From contig NZ_JAGEMO020000071.1 in NCBI RefSeq assembly GCF_017921975.2, forward strand, positions 1 through 60,371: a DNA stretch of 60,371 nucleotides, written 5' to 3'. A program made the position numbers and the translations under genes. Positions 34,131 to 42,019 of this stretch are shown here, piece by piece (positions within the stretch are counted from its first letter, which is position 1; the number at the start of each line of letters is the position of its first letter). Under the pieces are notes generated by a model. That model had not been told where the DNA came from. It was given only the letters and a program-made list of their open reading frames with translations, and searched no databases. This DNA comes from Hymenobacter terricola. GTDB taxonomy: Bacteria > Bacteroidota > Bacteroidia > Cytophagales > Hymenobacteraceae.

Positions 34131-34436
34131 TCAGTAGCGCGGTGAGGACCGGCCCGATTGTGGGGCGGCCAGCGTAGCCGTCATGCACCAGGCAGCTCCC
34201 AGGGCCGTATTGTTAGCCCGGAGCTGCATATAGATTTTACCGCGCACGGTGCTCGTCACCGAGGCCTGCTGCACCACCAGCTCTGCCACGGCCACGCGCT
34301 GGCGCGGAGCGGGAACTTTGGCGGCGACAGGCACTACCAATTCAAAAACCACCACTTGCTCCGTTTCTTCGTCGCAAGTGGGAAAGCAGCACATTTCTAC
34401 GTTGCCGGGGCCGGGGGTATGGTCGAGGTTTTGCAT
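34131..34436 (-). CDS. Hypothetical protein
   Basis: 101 residues (MQNLDHTPGPGNVEMCCFPT...), no family recognised. The N-terminus is cysteine-containing (EMCCFPTCDEE); the middle is hydrophobic/beta (QVVVFELVVPVAAKVPAP, RVAVAELVVQQASV). Short, with an A-tract just before the start codon on the coding strand's 5' side. Convergent with the GH2 gene. Confidence 0.55.
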   Translation of the reverse strand: MQNLDHTPGPGNVEMCCFPTCDEETEQVVVFELVVPVAAKVPAPRQRVAVAELVVQQASVTSTVRGKIYMQLRANNTALGAAWCMTATLAAPQSGRSSPRY

Positions 34437-34588
34437 AAAAAAAAAGGTGGAGTGTAGTAGGAGTAGAAAGAGAAGTGCAACAAGCTTAGGTAAATATGGC
34501 TCGAATTTGTCGAATAATTGCTAGTGAAGGGCTTAGTTCATGGAATGGCAATTTGGGCCGGCTCGAACCGGCCCGCCGCTTCCGGGGT

Positions 34589-34596
34589 TATCTTTG
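34589..34596 (+). promoter_or_regulatory. -7 box of the Mrp gene
   Basis: TATCTTTG, 33 bases before ATG 34630. A GGGCCGG-CTCGAA-CCGGCCC hairpin at 34554-34573 lies just upstream, in the -20 to -40 region. Confidence 0.5.
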
Positions 34597-34629
34597 CAGC
34601 CCGCCATTTTCGGTGTTTTGCCTGCCCAT

Positions 34630-35730
34630 ATGATAACTAAAGAAGCCGTTCTCAAAGCCCTGAGCTACGTGGAAGAGCCCGACCTGGGCCAGGACCTCGT
34701 GACGCTCAACATGATTGAGAATATTGAGATTGACGGTCTCACCGTTGCGTTTACCGTGGTACTCACCACTCCGGCCTGCCCGCTCAAACAACTCATCCAC
34801 GATGCCTGCGAGCGAGCCATTCATACGATGGTAAATAAGGACGCCAACGTGGTAATTACCATGACTTCGCGCGTGACCACCCTGCGCAACAACCGCGGCG
34901 ACCTGCTGCCCGGCGTGAAAAATATTATTGCCATTGCCTCGGGCAAGGGCGGCGTGGGCAAAAGCACCGTCACGGCCAATCTGGCGGTGGCGCTGGCAGC
35001 TACCGGTGCCAAAGTTGGCCTGGTCGATGCCGACATTTCCGGACCCAGCATGCCCACCATGTTCGGGGTTGAGAACGAGGCCCCGCACGTATTTCAGGGC
35101 CCGAACGGCAAAAACCTGATTCAACCCATCGAAAAATACGGGGTGAAGCTGATGAGCATTGGCTTCCTGGCGCCGGCCGAATCGGCCATTGTGTGGCGCG
35201 GCCCCATGGCTTCGTCGGCGCTCAAGCAATTCATCACGGAAGTGGACTGGGGGGAGCTTGACTACCTGTTGCTCGACCTGCCGCCCGGCACTTCCGACAT
35301 CCACCTCACGCTGGTGCAAACCGTGCCCGTAACCGGCGCCGTCATCGTGACCACGCCGCAAAAAGTGGCCCTGGCTGATGCGCAGAAGGGGTTGCAGATG
35401 TTCCGCCAGCCCCAAATCAACGTGCCCGTGCTGGGCGTGGTGGAAAACATGGCGTGGTTCACACCCGCCGAACTGCCCGATAACAAGTACTTTATTTTTG
35501 GTGAAAACGGAGGCCAGCGCCTGGCGGCGCAGCACGATGTGCCGCTGCTGGGCCAATTGCCGCTGGTGCAGAGCATCCGCGAAAACGGTGATGAAGGCCA
35601 GCCCGCCGTGTTAGACCCTGAATCGGCGGTGGGCCGGCTCTTTGCCGACCTTGCCGAAGCCGTGGCCCGCCAAGTAAGCATCCGAAACAACGTGGCTCCC
35701 AAAACGGCCGTCGTGCAGATGAATCCCTAA
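34630..35730 (+). CDS. Mrp/ApbC family Fe-S cluster carrier ATPase
   Basis: 366 residues from ATG 34630. An N-terminal MIP18/DUF59 domain (about 1-90; MITKEAVLKALSYVEEPDLG, TTPACPLKQLI) is fused to a P-loop NTPase with deviant Walker A ASGKGGVGKSTVTANLA (about residue 103), switch region VDADISGPSMP and LLLDLPPGTSD. It delivers Fe-S clusters to apo-proteins. The short C-terminus lacks the CxxC seen in several Mrp proteins (the DNKYFIFGENGG region has none). The next gene is a NifU-like protein four bases on, clearly one operon for Fe-S assembly. Confidence 0.93.
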   Translation: MITKEAVLKALSYVEEPDLGQDLVTLNMIENIEIDGLTVAFTVVLTTPACPLKQLIHDACERAIHTMVNKDANVVITMTSRVTTLRNNRGDLLPGVKNIIAIASGKGGVGKSTVTANLAVALAATGAKVGLVDADISGPSMPTMFGVENEAPHVFQGPNGKNLIQPIEKYGVKLMSIGFLAPAESAIVWRGPMASSALKQFITEVDWGELDYLLLDLPPGTSDIHLTLVQTVPVTGAVIVTTPQKVALADAQKGLQMFRQPQINVPVLGVVENMAWFTPAELPDNKYFIFGENGGQRLAAQHDVPLLGQLPLVQSIRENGDEGQPAVLDPESAVGRLFADLAEAVARQVSIRNNVAPKTAVVQMNP

Positions 35731-35734
35731 TCCC

Positions 35735-35992
35735 GTGGAAACGACACCCTCACCCCCCATTTTTGACCACCCGCTGATGCCCCGCATCGAGGCCGCCCTG
35801 GACAGCCTGCGCCCCTACCTGGCCACCGATGGCGGCAACGTGCGCGTGGCCAACATCACCCCCGAAGGCGTGCTCCAGCTGGAATGGGAAGGGGCCTGCG
35901 GGGCCTGCCCCATGTCGCCCATGACCCGCGCCGGCCTCGAAGACACGGTAAAAAAAGCCGTGCCCGAAATTACGGCCGTTGAGGCCCGATAA
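35735..35992 (+). CDS. NifU C-terminal domain (Nfu-type) Fe-S scaffold
   Basis: 85 residues from GTG 35735. A single Nfu domain: PRIEAALDSLRPYLATDGGN, VLQLEWEGACGACPMSPMT with the CxxC that holds a labile cluster, and AVPEITAVEAR. The length is that of the isolated domain. Together with the Mrp gene just upstream it forms a two-step Fe-S delivery pair. Confidence 0.92.
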   Translation: METTPSPPIFDHPLMPRIEAALDSLRPYLATDGGNVRVANITPEGVLQLEWEGACGACPMSPMTRAGLEDTVKKAVPEITAVEAR

Positions 35993-36017
35993 CTCCATTT
36001 TTGTTCAGCCAGTTGCC

Positions 36018-36121
36018 ATAAAGCACGTCATGCTGAGCTTGCCGAAGCATCTCTACTGCGAGAGTAATTATTTACTATTGCGGTAGAAATGCTTCGGCAA
36101 GCTCAGCATGACGTGCTTTAT
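36018..36121. repeat. Palindromic intergenic element, copy 2 (33-bp perfect arms)
   Basis: 36018-36050 and 36089-36121 are perfect 33-base reverse complements. The inside also pairs (CTACTGCGA against TTGCGGTAG), leaving a short AT-rich loop near 36062-36075. The word CGTCATGCTGAGC and the TAAATAATTACT-type loop are shared with copy 1 at 19766. Non-coding, in the NifU/fumarylacetoacetase gap. Confidence 0.8.
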
Positions 36122-36156
36122 ACCCACTTTTTTCCTCCGCATCCTCCTCCCTCCAC

Positions 36157-37443
36157 ATGTCCTCTGCGCTTAATTCGCCCACGCTCCGCTCCTGGATTGA
36201 CATTGCCCCCACTTGCGACTTTCCCATCCAGAATCTACCTTTTGGGGTTTTCGAAACCGATGAGCGGGGCCCGCGCCTGGCGGTGGCCATCGGGGGCTAC
36301 GTACTGGACCTGTACGCCGCCAGCCAGTTCGGCTTTTTTGAGGACTTGACGGAATTAGGCGCCGCCCAGCCCAAGGTGTTTCGCCGCCGTTCGCTCAATG
36401 CGTTCCTGCGCCTGGGGCGCCCGGCGTGGCGGGCCGTGCGCCAGCGCGTGAGCGAGCTGCTGCGGCACGACGAGCCCCGGCTGCGCGACCACGAGGAAGC
36501 CGTGCGCACCTGCTTGCTGCGCCAAACCGAGGTTCGCATGCTGCGGCCCGTGAAACCGGCCAACTATACCGATTTCTACAGCAGCATCGAGCACGCCACC
36601 AACGTGGGCACCATGTTCCGCGACCCGGCTAACGCTTTGCTGCCCAACTGGCGCCACCTCCCCATCGGCTACCACGGCCGCACCAGCAGCATTGTGGTTT
36701 CGGGTACGCCCATCAAGCGCCCCAACGGCCAGCGCAAGGCTCCGGACGAGGCCACGCCCACGTTCGGTCCCAGCCGCCAGCTCGATTTTGAGTTGGAAAT
36801 GGCCTTTGTGGTTGGCACCGGCACTGAGCTTGGCACGACCGTGCCAATAGAGCAGGCGGAAGAGCACATCTTCGGCCTCTGCCTGTTCAACGACTGGAGC
36901 GCCCGCGACCTGCAAAGCTGGGAATACGTGCCGCTGGGGCCATTTTTGGGCAAGAACTTTGGCAGCAGCCTGGCTCCCTGGGTGGTCACGCTCGATGCGC
37001 TGGAGCCCTTCCGCACCGCTGGCCCCGTGCAGGAACCCACGCCCTTGCCCTACCTAAACCAGAGCGGGGCCCACAACTTCGACATCAATCTCGAAATAGC
37101 CCTCACGCCCACCCATGGCCCCGAAACCACTATCAGCCGCACCAATTTCGGCCTGATGTACTGGAGCATGGCCCAGCAGCTCACCCACCACGCTTCCAAC
37201 GGCTGCAACCTCGAAGCCGGCGACCTCTACGCCTCCGGCACCATCAGCGGCGCTACCCCCGATTCGCTCGGCTCAATGCTGGAACTGGCGTGGCGCGGCA
37301 CCCGCCCCGTGCCCCTGGCCGATGGCTCGGAACGCAAATTCCTGCTCGATGGCGACACGGTAATCATGCGCGGCTACGCGGAGAAAGAAGGCCTTCGGAT
37401 TGGGTTTGGTGAAGTGAGCGGCACCATCCTGCCCGCCGAATAA
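36157..37443 (+). CDS. fahA: Fumarylacetoacetase
   Basis: 428 residues, the usual length. Hydrolyses fumarylacetoacetate to fumarate and acetoacetate, the last step of tyrosine catabolism. An N-terminal SH3-like part (MSSALNSPTLRSWIDIAPTC, FPIQNLPFGVF) precedes the catalytic FAH domain: DFYSSIEHATNVG (catalytic His), LDFELEMAFVVGTG (metal-binding E-x-E), LFNDWSARDLQSWEYVPLG, and QQLTHHASNGCNLEAGDLY. No other tyrosine-degradation genes lie here. The palindromic element lies between this gene and the Nfu gene. The stop abuts the convergent miaE stop. Confidence 0.95.
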   Translation: MSSALNSPTLRSWIDIAPTCDFPIQNLPFGVFETDERGPRLAVAIGGYVLDLYAASQFGFFEDLTELGAAQPKVFRRRSLNAFLRLGRPAWRAVRQRVSELLRHDEPRLRDHEEAVRTCLLRQTEVRMLRPVKPANYTDFYSSIEHATNVGTMFRDPANALLPNWRHLPIGYHGRTSSIVVSGTPIKRPNGQRKAPDEATPTFGPSRQLDFELEMAFVVGTGTELGTTVPIEQAEEHIFGLCLFNDWSARDLQSWEYVPLGPFLGKNFGSSLAPWVVTLDALEPFRTAGPVQEPTPLPYLNQSGAHNFDINLEIALTPTHGPETTISRTNFGLMYWSMAQQLTHHASNGCNLEAGDLYASGTISGATPDSLGSMLELAWRGTRPVPLADGSERKFLLDGDTVIMRGYAEKEGLRIGFGEVSGTILPAE

Positions 37444-38040
37444 TTAGTGCATTCTATCGTCGCGCACTGGCAGATTCGTCACAATTTCGCCTTCTATTTT
37501 TAGCAATTCCTGCAGCCGTTCTTCTACTATTTTGGGGTCGCAGTATTCTTTGGCCAAATCGACGTAACTTACGAAATGCGCGGCTTCCGAAACCATTAAT
37601 TCGTAATAGAATTTACTTAATTCCTGGTCGGCGATATTCTGCCACAATAATTTAAATCGTTCGCAGCTGCGCGCTTCAATTAAGGCCGATACCAGCAGCT
37701 GGTCCATGAGCTGACGCTCGCGGGCGCCGCCTTTGCGCACGTAGGCCAGCAGCTGCACCACATACTCGTCTTTGCGCGGGCGGCCCAGAGCAAAGCCGCG
37801 CTTGCGCAGCTCCAGCAGCACCCGCTCAAAATGGCTCCATTCCTCGGCTACTAAGTCCGTCAGCTCATCCACGAGGCGGGTTTTCTCGGGATAATGGATA
37901 ATCATGCTGATGCCGGTACTGGCCGCTTTTTGCTCGCACCAGGCGTGGTCGACCAGAATATCTTCGATATTTTTTTCGGCAATATTAACCCAGCGCGGGT
38001 CGGTATTCAGCTTTAATTTCAGAATGGTTTTCTCTTTCAT
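37444..38040 (-). CDS. miaE: tRNA-(ms2io6A)-hydroxylase MiaE
   Basis: 198 residues. A ferritin-like non-haem diiron enzyme that hydroxylates the isopentenyl group of ms2i6A37 in tRNA. Diiron-type segments: NIEDILVDHAWCEQKAAST, LVAEEWSHFERVLLEL (ExxH), LIEARSCERFKLLW, SEAAHFVSYVDLAKEY (ExxH). Its substrate is made by MiaA and MiaB; MiaB is encoded at 47 kb. The DNA at both ends is more AT-rich than the middle. Eleven bases separate its ATG from the end of the porin gene, so the two may be co-transcribed. Confidence 0.92.
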   Translation of the reverse strand: MKEKTILKLKLNTDPRWVNIAEKNIEDILVDHAWCEQKAASTGISMIIHYPEKTRLVDELTDLVAEEWSHFERVLLELRKRGFALGRPRKDEYVVQLLAYVRKGGARERQLMDQLLVSALIEARSCERFKLLWQNIADQELSKFYYELMVSEAAHFVSYVDLAKEYCDPKIVEERLQELLKIEGEIVTNLPVRDDRMH

Positions 38041-38050
38041 CGCCGTGCTT

Positions 38051-40093
38051 CTAATTGAAGAAATTCCACTTCACACCAAACTGAAATCGCCGGGGGTAGC
38101 CGGTATAATAAGGCGTCGCGAAATAGCCATTATCCAACACGCCCTGGTTGACATACGCCACTTTTAAAAACACCGATACTGCTTTAATATCCGCCGAAAG
38201 AAATACGTCAACTATCGGGTAATTGCGGATGGTGAAATAGTCCTGCTGGTAGAATTGCTGGGTGCTGGGGCTGTAAGTAAACGCTTTGTAGCTCGACTGA
38301 TAATACAGCTCGGCCCCGATTTGATTGAATAGCGCTTTGTGAAAAATGTAGCTCTCGTAGAAAATGCGAGAATTGGTTACCAGCTTCGGAATGCGGAGGC
38401 CGTCTACGTCGCCGCCCTGGGTGTAGGTGGCTTGGTTATCCAGCCCAACCCGCCCGACCCGAACCTGATGCCGGGCGAAGCCAATGACGAGGTTGCGCGC
38501 CACCGAAGCCTGAGCCGGCATCGCCAGGTCATTGTAATACACCAGGTTGGCAATGTTTACCACGCCGCCGCTGGCTTCGAAACGATGCTCGGAAAGGATT
38601 GAAAAGTTGGGGATTTTCAGTTTCAGGCGGGCCGTTAATTGAGTGGTATTGGTATTGTTGAACCGGCCAATGTTGTGCCATTCGTAGTTATTTCCCACGA
38701 ACTCCTGCTGGGTAAGAGTGGGCGAAACCGAGCTGCTGAGGGCTTCGGCCGAGAGCGGGCCGGTGCGAATGGAAGCCCGCAGCCAATATTCCGGATAATT
38801 CTGATACGGGCTGCCAATTGAAACGGCGTGGAGCTCGCCGGCAGTTTCAATCGCGTAAATCGTGTGGTAGTTAAACGACGCGGTGCCGCCGAGAAACAAC
38901 TCATTGAAAGTGCGCTTGGGAGCTGCCTGCACCAGACTCAGGCCAGTGGTGGCGGGCGTGGCCGAAAATTGATTGACCGTCAATGATTGGGTAACTAGGC
39001 TGGCGTCGCGCAGGCGGCCATACAAGCGGTATTCCACCACCTTGGTGCGCCCAAGTACGCCCACGGTATTTTCTACTTGGCGGAGTTCAGCCCGGTCCAG
39101 AATGGCCGCCGTATTGCGCAGTACGCGGGGATAGAACAGGACCCGCGGAAAATAGACCTCTGCCGGATTGAGGCGCACCAGGGCCGCATCAGAATAGCTA
39201 TTGTACTGCCGCTTGGCGTCGAAAGTGTGGTAAACCGTCAGCCCGCGACCAAGCAGGCGGTAAGTTTGCGTGAAGTACAGTTCGTCGCGGGCCTCGGTAT
39301 TTGCGGCCTGGGTGAGATAAACCTGTTCCTGCGAGTATTTAAATAATTCCTGGGGCCGGCTTTCGCCGATGGTGATGCTGTCGCCGTTTTCCGACTTTGC
39401 CCGGGATGTAATTGGCCGGATGCCCCCCTGTTCGATGGCCCGGTGGCGCACGTTGCTGAAGTTAAACAGCAGATGGTAGCGTTCATCCTCGGTTTGGTAG
39501 CGACCAAAAAACAGCAGGTTGGAATGCTCCACCAAGCCATCGCGTGAAGACCGGGCGGCCAGGATTTTATTCGACGCAATGCGCTCGTAGGCCAGGCCGA
39601 TGCTGAAATTTTTTTTCAGGCTGCGGCTGTAGCTAATCTCAAACACCTGCTCGCCGGCACCCGACTGGATGTACCGGAAAAACGAGTACGGCGACCGGGA
39701 ATCGTAGTACGGCACCGTGGAGGCATCGCGGGCATACTTGTCGAACACGTTGCGCCCCAAACGGGCTCCCAGCTGCAAATTGGGCTGGTACAGCAACGGC
39801 CGCGAGGCCGTGCCCACGGCCCCCAAATCCTGCTGAAACGTGGTGTCGTGAAACCAAAACCGGGCTTGCGGCCAGCGCGTGAGCGTGGTATCAAGCGGCG
39901 TGCCGGCCGTGGAGTCGCGCAGCACCTCGGCCTCGTAGATGAGGCGCGTGGTTTTGGGGCCGTACAGCACCTTAGTGGAGTCATCAACCACCTGGGCCTG
40001 GGCGGCGGGCGTGGCCAGCAGGGTCAGCAGAAGCACCAGCAGCCCCACCAAGGCCTGCCCAAATGATAAAAATCCTCGTTGCGATGCCTTCAA
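38051..40093 (-). CDS. Putative outer-membrane porin (PF14121-like)
   Basis: 680 residues, starting at TTG 40093; no ATG or GTG suits better. A signal peptide (GLLVLLLTLLATPAAQAQ) is followed by a beta-rich chain with many Tyr/Phe-containing strands and a final strand RRFQFGVKWNFFN ending in Phe-Asn, as expected for a beta-barrel with a BAM signal. It resembles the 'putative porin' family of Bacteroidota. Likely an outer-membrane channel of unknown specificity. TACTTTTG lies 46 bases upstream. Confidence 0.85.
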   Translation of the reverse strand: MKASQRGFLSFGQALVGLLVLLLTLLATPAAQAQVVDDSTKVLYGPKTTRLIYEAEVLRDSTAGTPLDTTLTRWPQARFWFHDTTFQQDLGAVGTASRPLLYQPNLQLGARLGRNVFDKYARDASTVPYYDSRSPYSFFRYIQSGAGEQVFEISYSRSLKKNFSIGLAYERIASNKILAARSSRDGLVEHSNLLFFGRYQTEDERYHLLFNFSNVRHRAIEQGGIRPITSRAKSENGDSITIGESRPQELFKYSQEQVYLTQAANTEARDELYFTQTYRLLGRGLTVYHTFDAKRQYNSYSDAALVRLNPAEVYFPRVLFYPRVLRNTAAILDRAELRQVENTVGVLGRTKVVEYRLYGRLRDASLVTQSLTVNQFSATPATTGLSLVQAAPKRTFNELFLGGTASFNYHTIYAIETAGELHAVSIGSPYQNYPEYWLRASIRTGPLSAEALSSSVSPTLTQQEFVGNNYEWHNIGRFNNTNTTQLTARLKLKIPNFSILSEHRFEASGGVVNIANLVYYNDLAMPAQASVARNLVIGFARHQVRVGRVGLDNQATYTQGGDVDGLRIPKLVTNSRIFYESYIFHKALFNQIGAELYYQSSYKAFTYSPSTQQFYQQDYFTIRNYPIVDVFLSADIKAVSVFLKVAYVNQGVLDNGYFATPYYTGYPRRFQFGVKWNFFN

Positions 40094-40139
40094 GCAGGTA
40101 ACTAAAATACGCCGGGGGTTGAGAAAGGCCCGGCTGGGT

Positions 40140-40147
40140 CAAAAGTA
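40140..40147 (-). promoter_or_regulatory. -7 box of the porin gene
   Basis: TACTTTTG on the minus strand, 46 bases before the TTG start. It lies just past the end of lpxK. Confidence 0.45.
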
Positions 40148-40150
40148 AAA

Positions 40151-41242
40151 TCAGACGCTGGGAGTGGGCACGCCGGGCAAAAGTTGCCGCAAAACTGCTG
40201 CTCCATTGCCCAGAAACGCCACCCGCACCGGAATGGTATAGAGCGGCAATCCGGTTCGTACTTCCCGCAGTTCGGCGGCGAGCAGGCGCGTGGCGTCCTT
40301 TTCCGTCGTAAAAATAGGCCACCCCGGCTGCCAATGCGCCCGCAGGGCCGCTAAATCGGCGGGTTGAAAAGCGTGGTGGTCGGGAAAGCTGGCGTGGTAT
40401 CGGATGATGTAGCCTTGGTTTTCAAGGTATTCGCGCAAGGGGCCCGGCTGCGCGATGCCGGTAAGCAATAAGGCCGGGCCGGGCACTGGCTCAGCAGCAG
40501 TGGCCGCTTTCGTTGCGACTGTTGGTCCTTCGGCCGGCTCCGGCAACAAGCATGGGGCGCCGTATTCGTACATTGAAAATAGCACGGGCACCTCGGCCCG
40601 GCTGTAGCGCCTGACGCCTTGAACCACCAGCGCCTGGGCCACCTCAGGGAGAGCGGGCGGACATTTGGTGATGATGACAACATCGGCCCGGCCTGCGCCC
40701 CGGCGGCTTTCGCGCAGGCGGCCGGCGGGCAGCACCCAATCGTGGTAAAAGGGCCGGGCCCACTCCGTTAGCAGCACATTCAGGGCGGGCTGCACGGCGC
40801 GGTGCTGGTAGGCATCATCGAGCACGATGACCGTGATTTCTGGGTGCGTTTGCAGCAAAAGCAATACGCCTAGGCGGCGCTTTTCGGCCACGGCCACGAC
40901 TACTTTCCGGGCGGCAAACTGCTCGAAATACTGCCATGGTTCGTCGCCCACGGTCGCGGCCGAATCGGTGGGGCCGGCCAGGCGCGGGCCCCGCGTGCGG
41001 CGGCCGTAGCCCCGGCTCAGAATGGCCGGGCGGTGGCCCTGGCACAGCAATTCTTCCACCAGCCAGGCCACGTGGGGCGTTTTGCCGGTGCCTCCCACCC
41101 GCAGGTTGCCCACCCCAAGCAAGGGCACGGCAAAGGTTTCGGTCCGCTTCCAGCCCGCGTCGTACAGCCAGTTGCGAATGGCCAGCACCCCGTCGTATAA
41201 CCAGGCAAACGGCAGCAATAAAAAAGCAAGCAAACGGGCCAT
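40151..41242 (-). CDS. lpxK: Tetraacyldisaccharide 4'-kinase LpxK
   Basis: 363 residues from ATG 41242. It phosphorylates the 4' position of the lipid A disaccharide at the inner membrane. An N-terminal hydrophobic helix (LLAFLLLPFAWLYDGVLAIR) is followed by the P-loop GVGNLRVGGTGKTP (about residues 46-59), then DEPWQYFEQF and the conserved ILDDAYQHR-like VLDDAYQHRAV. The longer reading to 41356 overlaps the divergent promoters and is rejected. It is divergent from the glycosylase gene, 55 bases between starts. Lipid A synthesis is thus retained. Confidence 0.93.
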   Translation of the reverse strand: MARLLAFLLLPFAWLYDGVLAIRNWLYDAGWKRTETFAVPLLGVGNLRVGGTGKTPHVAWLVEELLCQGHRPAILSRGYGRRTRGPRLAGPTDSAATVGDEPWQYFEQFAARKVVVAVAEKRRLGVLLLLQTHPEITVIVLDDAYQHRAVQPALNVLLTEWARPFYHDWVLPAGRLRESRRGAGRADVVIITKCPPALPEVAQALVVQGVRRYSRAEVPVLFSMYEYGAPCLLPEPAEGPTVATKAATAAEPVPGPALLLTGIAQPGPLREYLENQGYIIRYHASFPDHHAFQPADLAALRAHWQPGWPIFTTEKDATRLLAAELREVRTGLPLYTIPVRVAFLGNGAAVLRQLLPGVPTPSV

Positions 41243-41250
41243 AAGCGTTG

Positions 41251-41258
41251 CAAAAGTA
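41251..41258 (-). promoter_or_regulatory. -7 box of lpxK
   Basis: TACTTTTG on the minus strand, eight bases before the lpxK ATG. It is one of two facing boxes in the 55-base divergent region. Confidence 0.5.
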
Positions 41259-41285
41259 CAGCCGGTTTGGGTGGAGCCGCCGCCG

Positions 41286-41293
41286 TACTTTTG
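41286..41293 (+). promoter_or_regulatory. -7 box of the SMUG2-like gene
   Basis: TACTTTTG, four bases before ATG 41298; same sequence as the lpxK box on the other strand. Leaderless-type spacing. Confidence 0.5.
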
Positions 41294-41297
41294 GCCG

Positions 41298-41987
41298 ATG
41301 CCGACCTTTGCCGACCGCCTGCTGCATTTTCTCACCACTTTTCCCTTGCCGGGCACTTTGCCGGACGGCGTTGAAGCGCGCAGTCCCTTCCGCGAGCCGG
41401 CCGTGCACGACCTACTCCGCCAGTTCGCCCAAAAGTTTTATGCCGATAACCAGCCCCGGGTGGCCGTTCTGGGCATCAACCCCGGCCGGCTGGGCATGGG
41501 CCGCACCGGCGTGGCCTTCACCGACCCCGCCGCCCTGACTGAATTTTGCGGCATCGCCCATGACTTGCCCCGGCAACGGCCCGAAACATCCACGCAGTTC
41601 GTGTATAAAGTCATCACCGAAATGGGCGGCCCGGCGGCGTTTTATCAGCATTTTTATCTGGGCTCGCTGTATCCGCTGGTTTTGCTGAAGAGCGGGCTGA
41701 ATTACAATTACTACGATTCGCCAGCCCTCACCAAAGTCCTGTGGCCGGATATTCAACGCTCACTGCGCCAGCAGGTGAAGACGTTGGGTTTGCGGCGGGA
41801 CGTAGCCGTGAGCCTCGGCAAGCGCAACGGTGAATTCTTCAAGCGCCTCAACGCCGAATTGGGCCTGTTCGATGAAATAGTTGTTTTGGACCACCCACGC
41901 TACCTCATGCAATACAAAAGCCGCAGTATGGAAGCCAACGTGGCGCATTATGTAGAAAAATTAGGCCGTTACCTGTCCAACTCGTAA
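41298..41987 (+). CDS. SMUG2-like uracil-DNA glycosylase family protein (DUF4918)
   Basis: 229 residues from ATG 41298 (MPTFADRLLHFLTTFPLPG). Uracil-DNA-glycosylase fold: motif 1 region VAVLGINPGRLGMGRTGVAF and motif 2 region VVLDHPRYLMQYKSR. This matches the DUF4918 group, one member of which (Pedobacter) was characterised as SMUG2. It probably removes uracil or other deaminated bases from DNA. The longer frame upstream runs through the lpxK promoter and is rejected. A short repeat with AATTCATAATTCC begins at its stop codon. Confidence 0.88.
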   Translation: MPTFADRLLHFLTTFPLPGTLPDGVEARSPFREPAVHDLLRQFAQKFYADNQPRVAVLGINPGRLGMGRTGVAFTDPAALTEFCGIAHDLPRQRPETSTQFVYKVITEMGGPAAFYQHFYLGSLYPLVLLKSGLNYNYYDSPALTKVLWPDIQRSLRQQVKTLGLRRDVAVSLGKRNGEFFKRLNAELGLFDEIVVLDHPRYLMQYKSRSMEANVAHYVEKLGRYLSNS

Positions 41988-42015
41988 TTCATAATTCCAA
42001 ACTCATAATTCCAAG
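41984..42015. repeat. AATTCATAATTCC-type short repeat
   Basis: GTAATTCATAATTCC then AACTCATAATTCC, units of about 13-15 bases, from the stop codon of the SMUG2-like gene to just before the Nif3 start. Similar words (ATAACTCCTAAATTC) occur between groES and groEL. Confidence 0.45.
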
Positions 42016-42019
42016 ATAA

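Noticed and set aside
34554..34573. GGGCCGG..CCGGCCC hairpin as a terminator
   Set aside because: No T-tract, only a 7-bp stem, and it lies upstream of the mrp -7 box; at this G+C content it can be chance.
41022..41297. Extended N-terminus of the SMUG2-like protein
   Set aside because: It overlaps lpxK and both divergent promoters; the family begins at MPTFADRLL.
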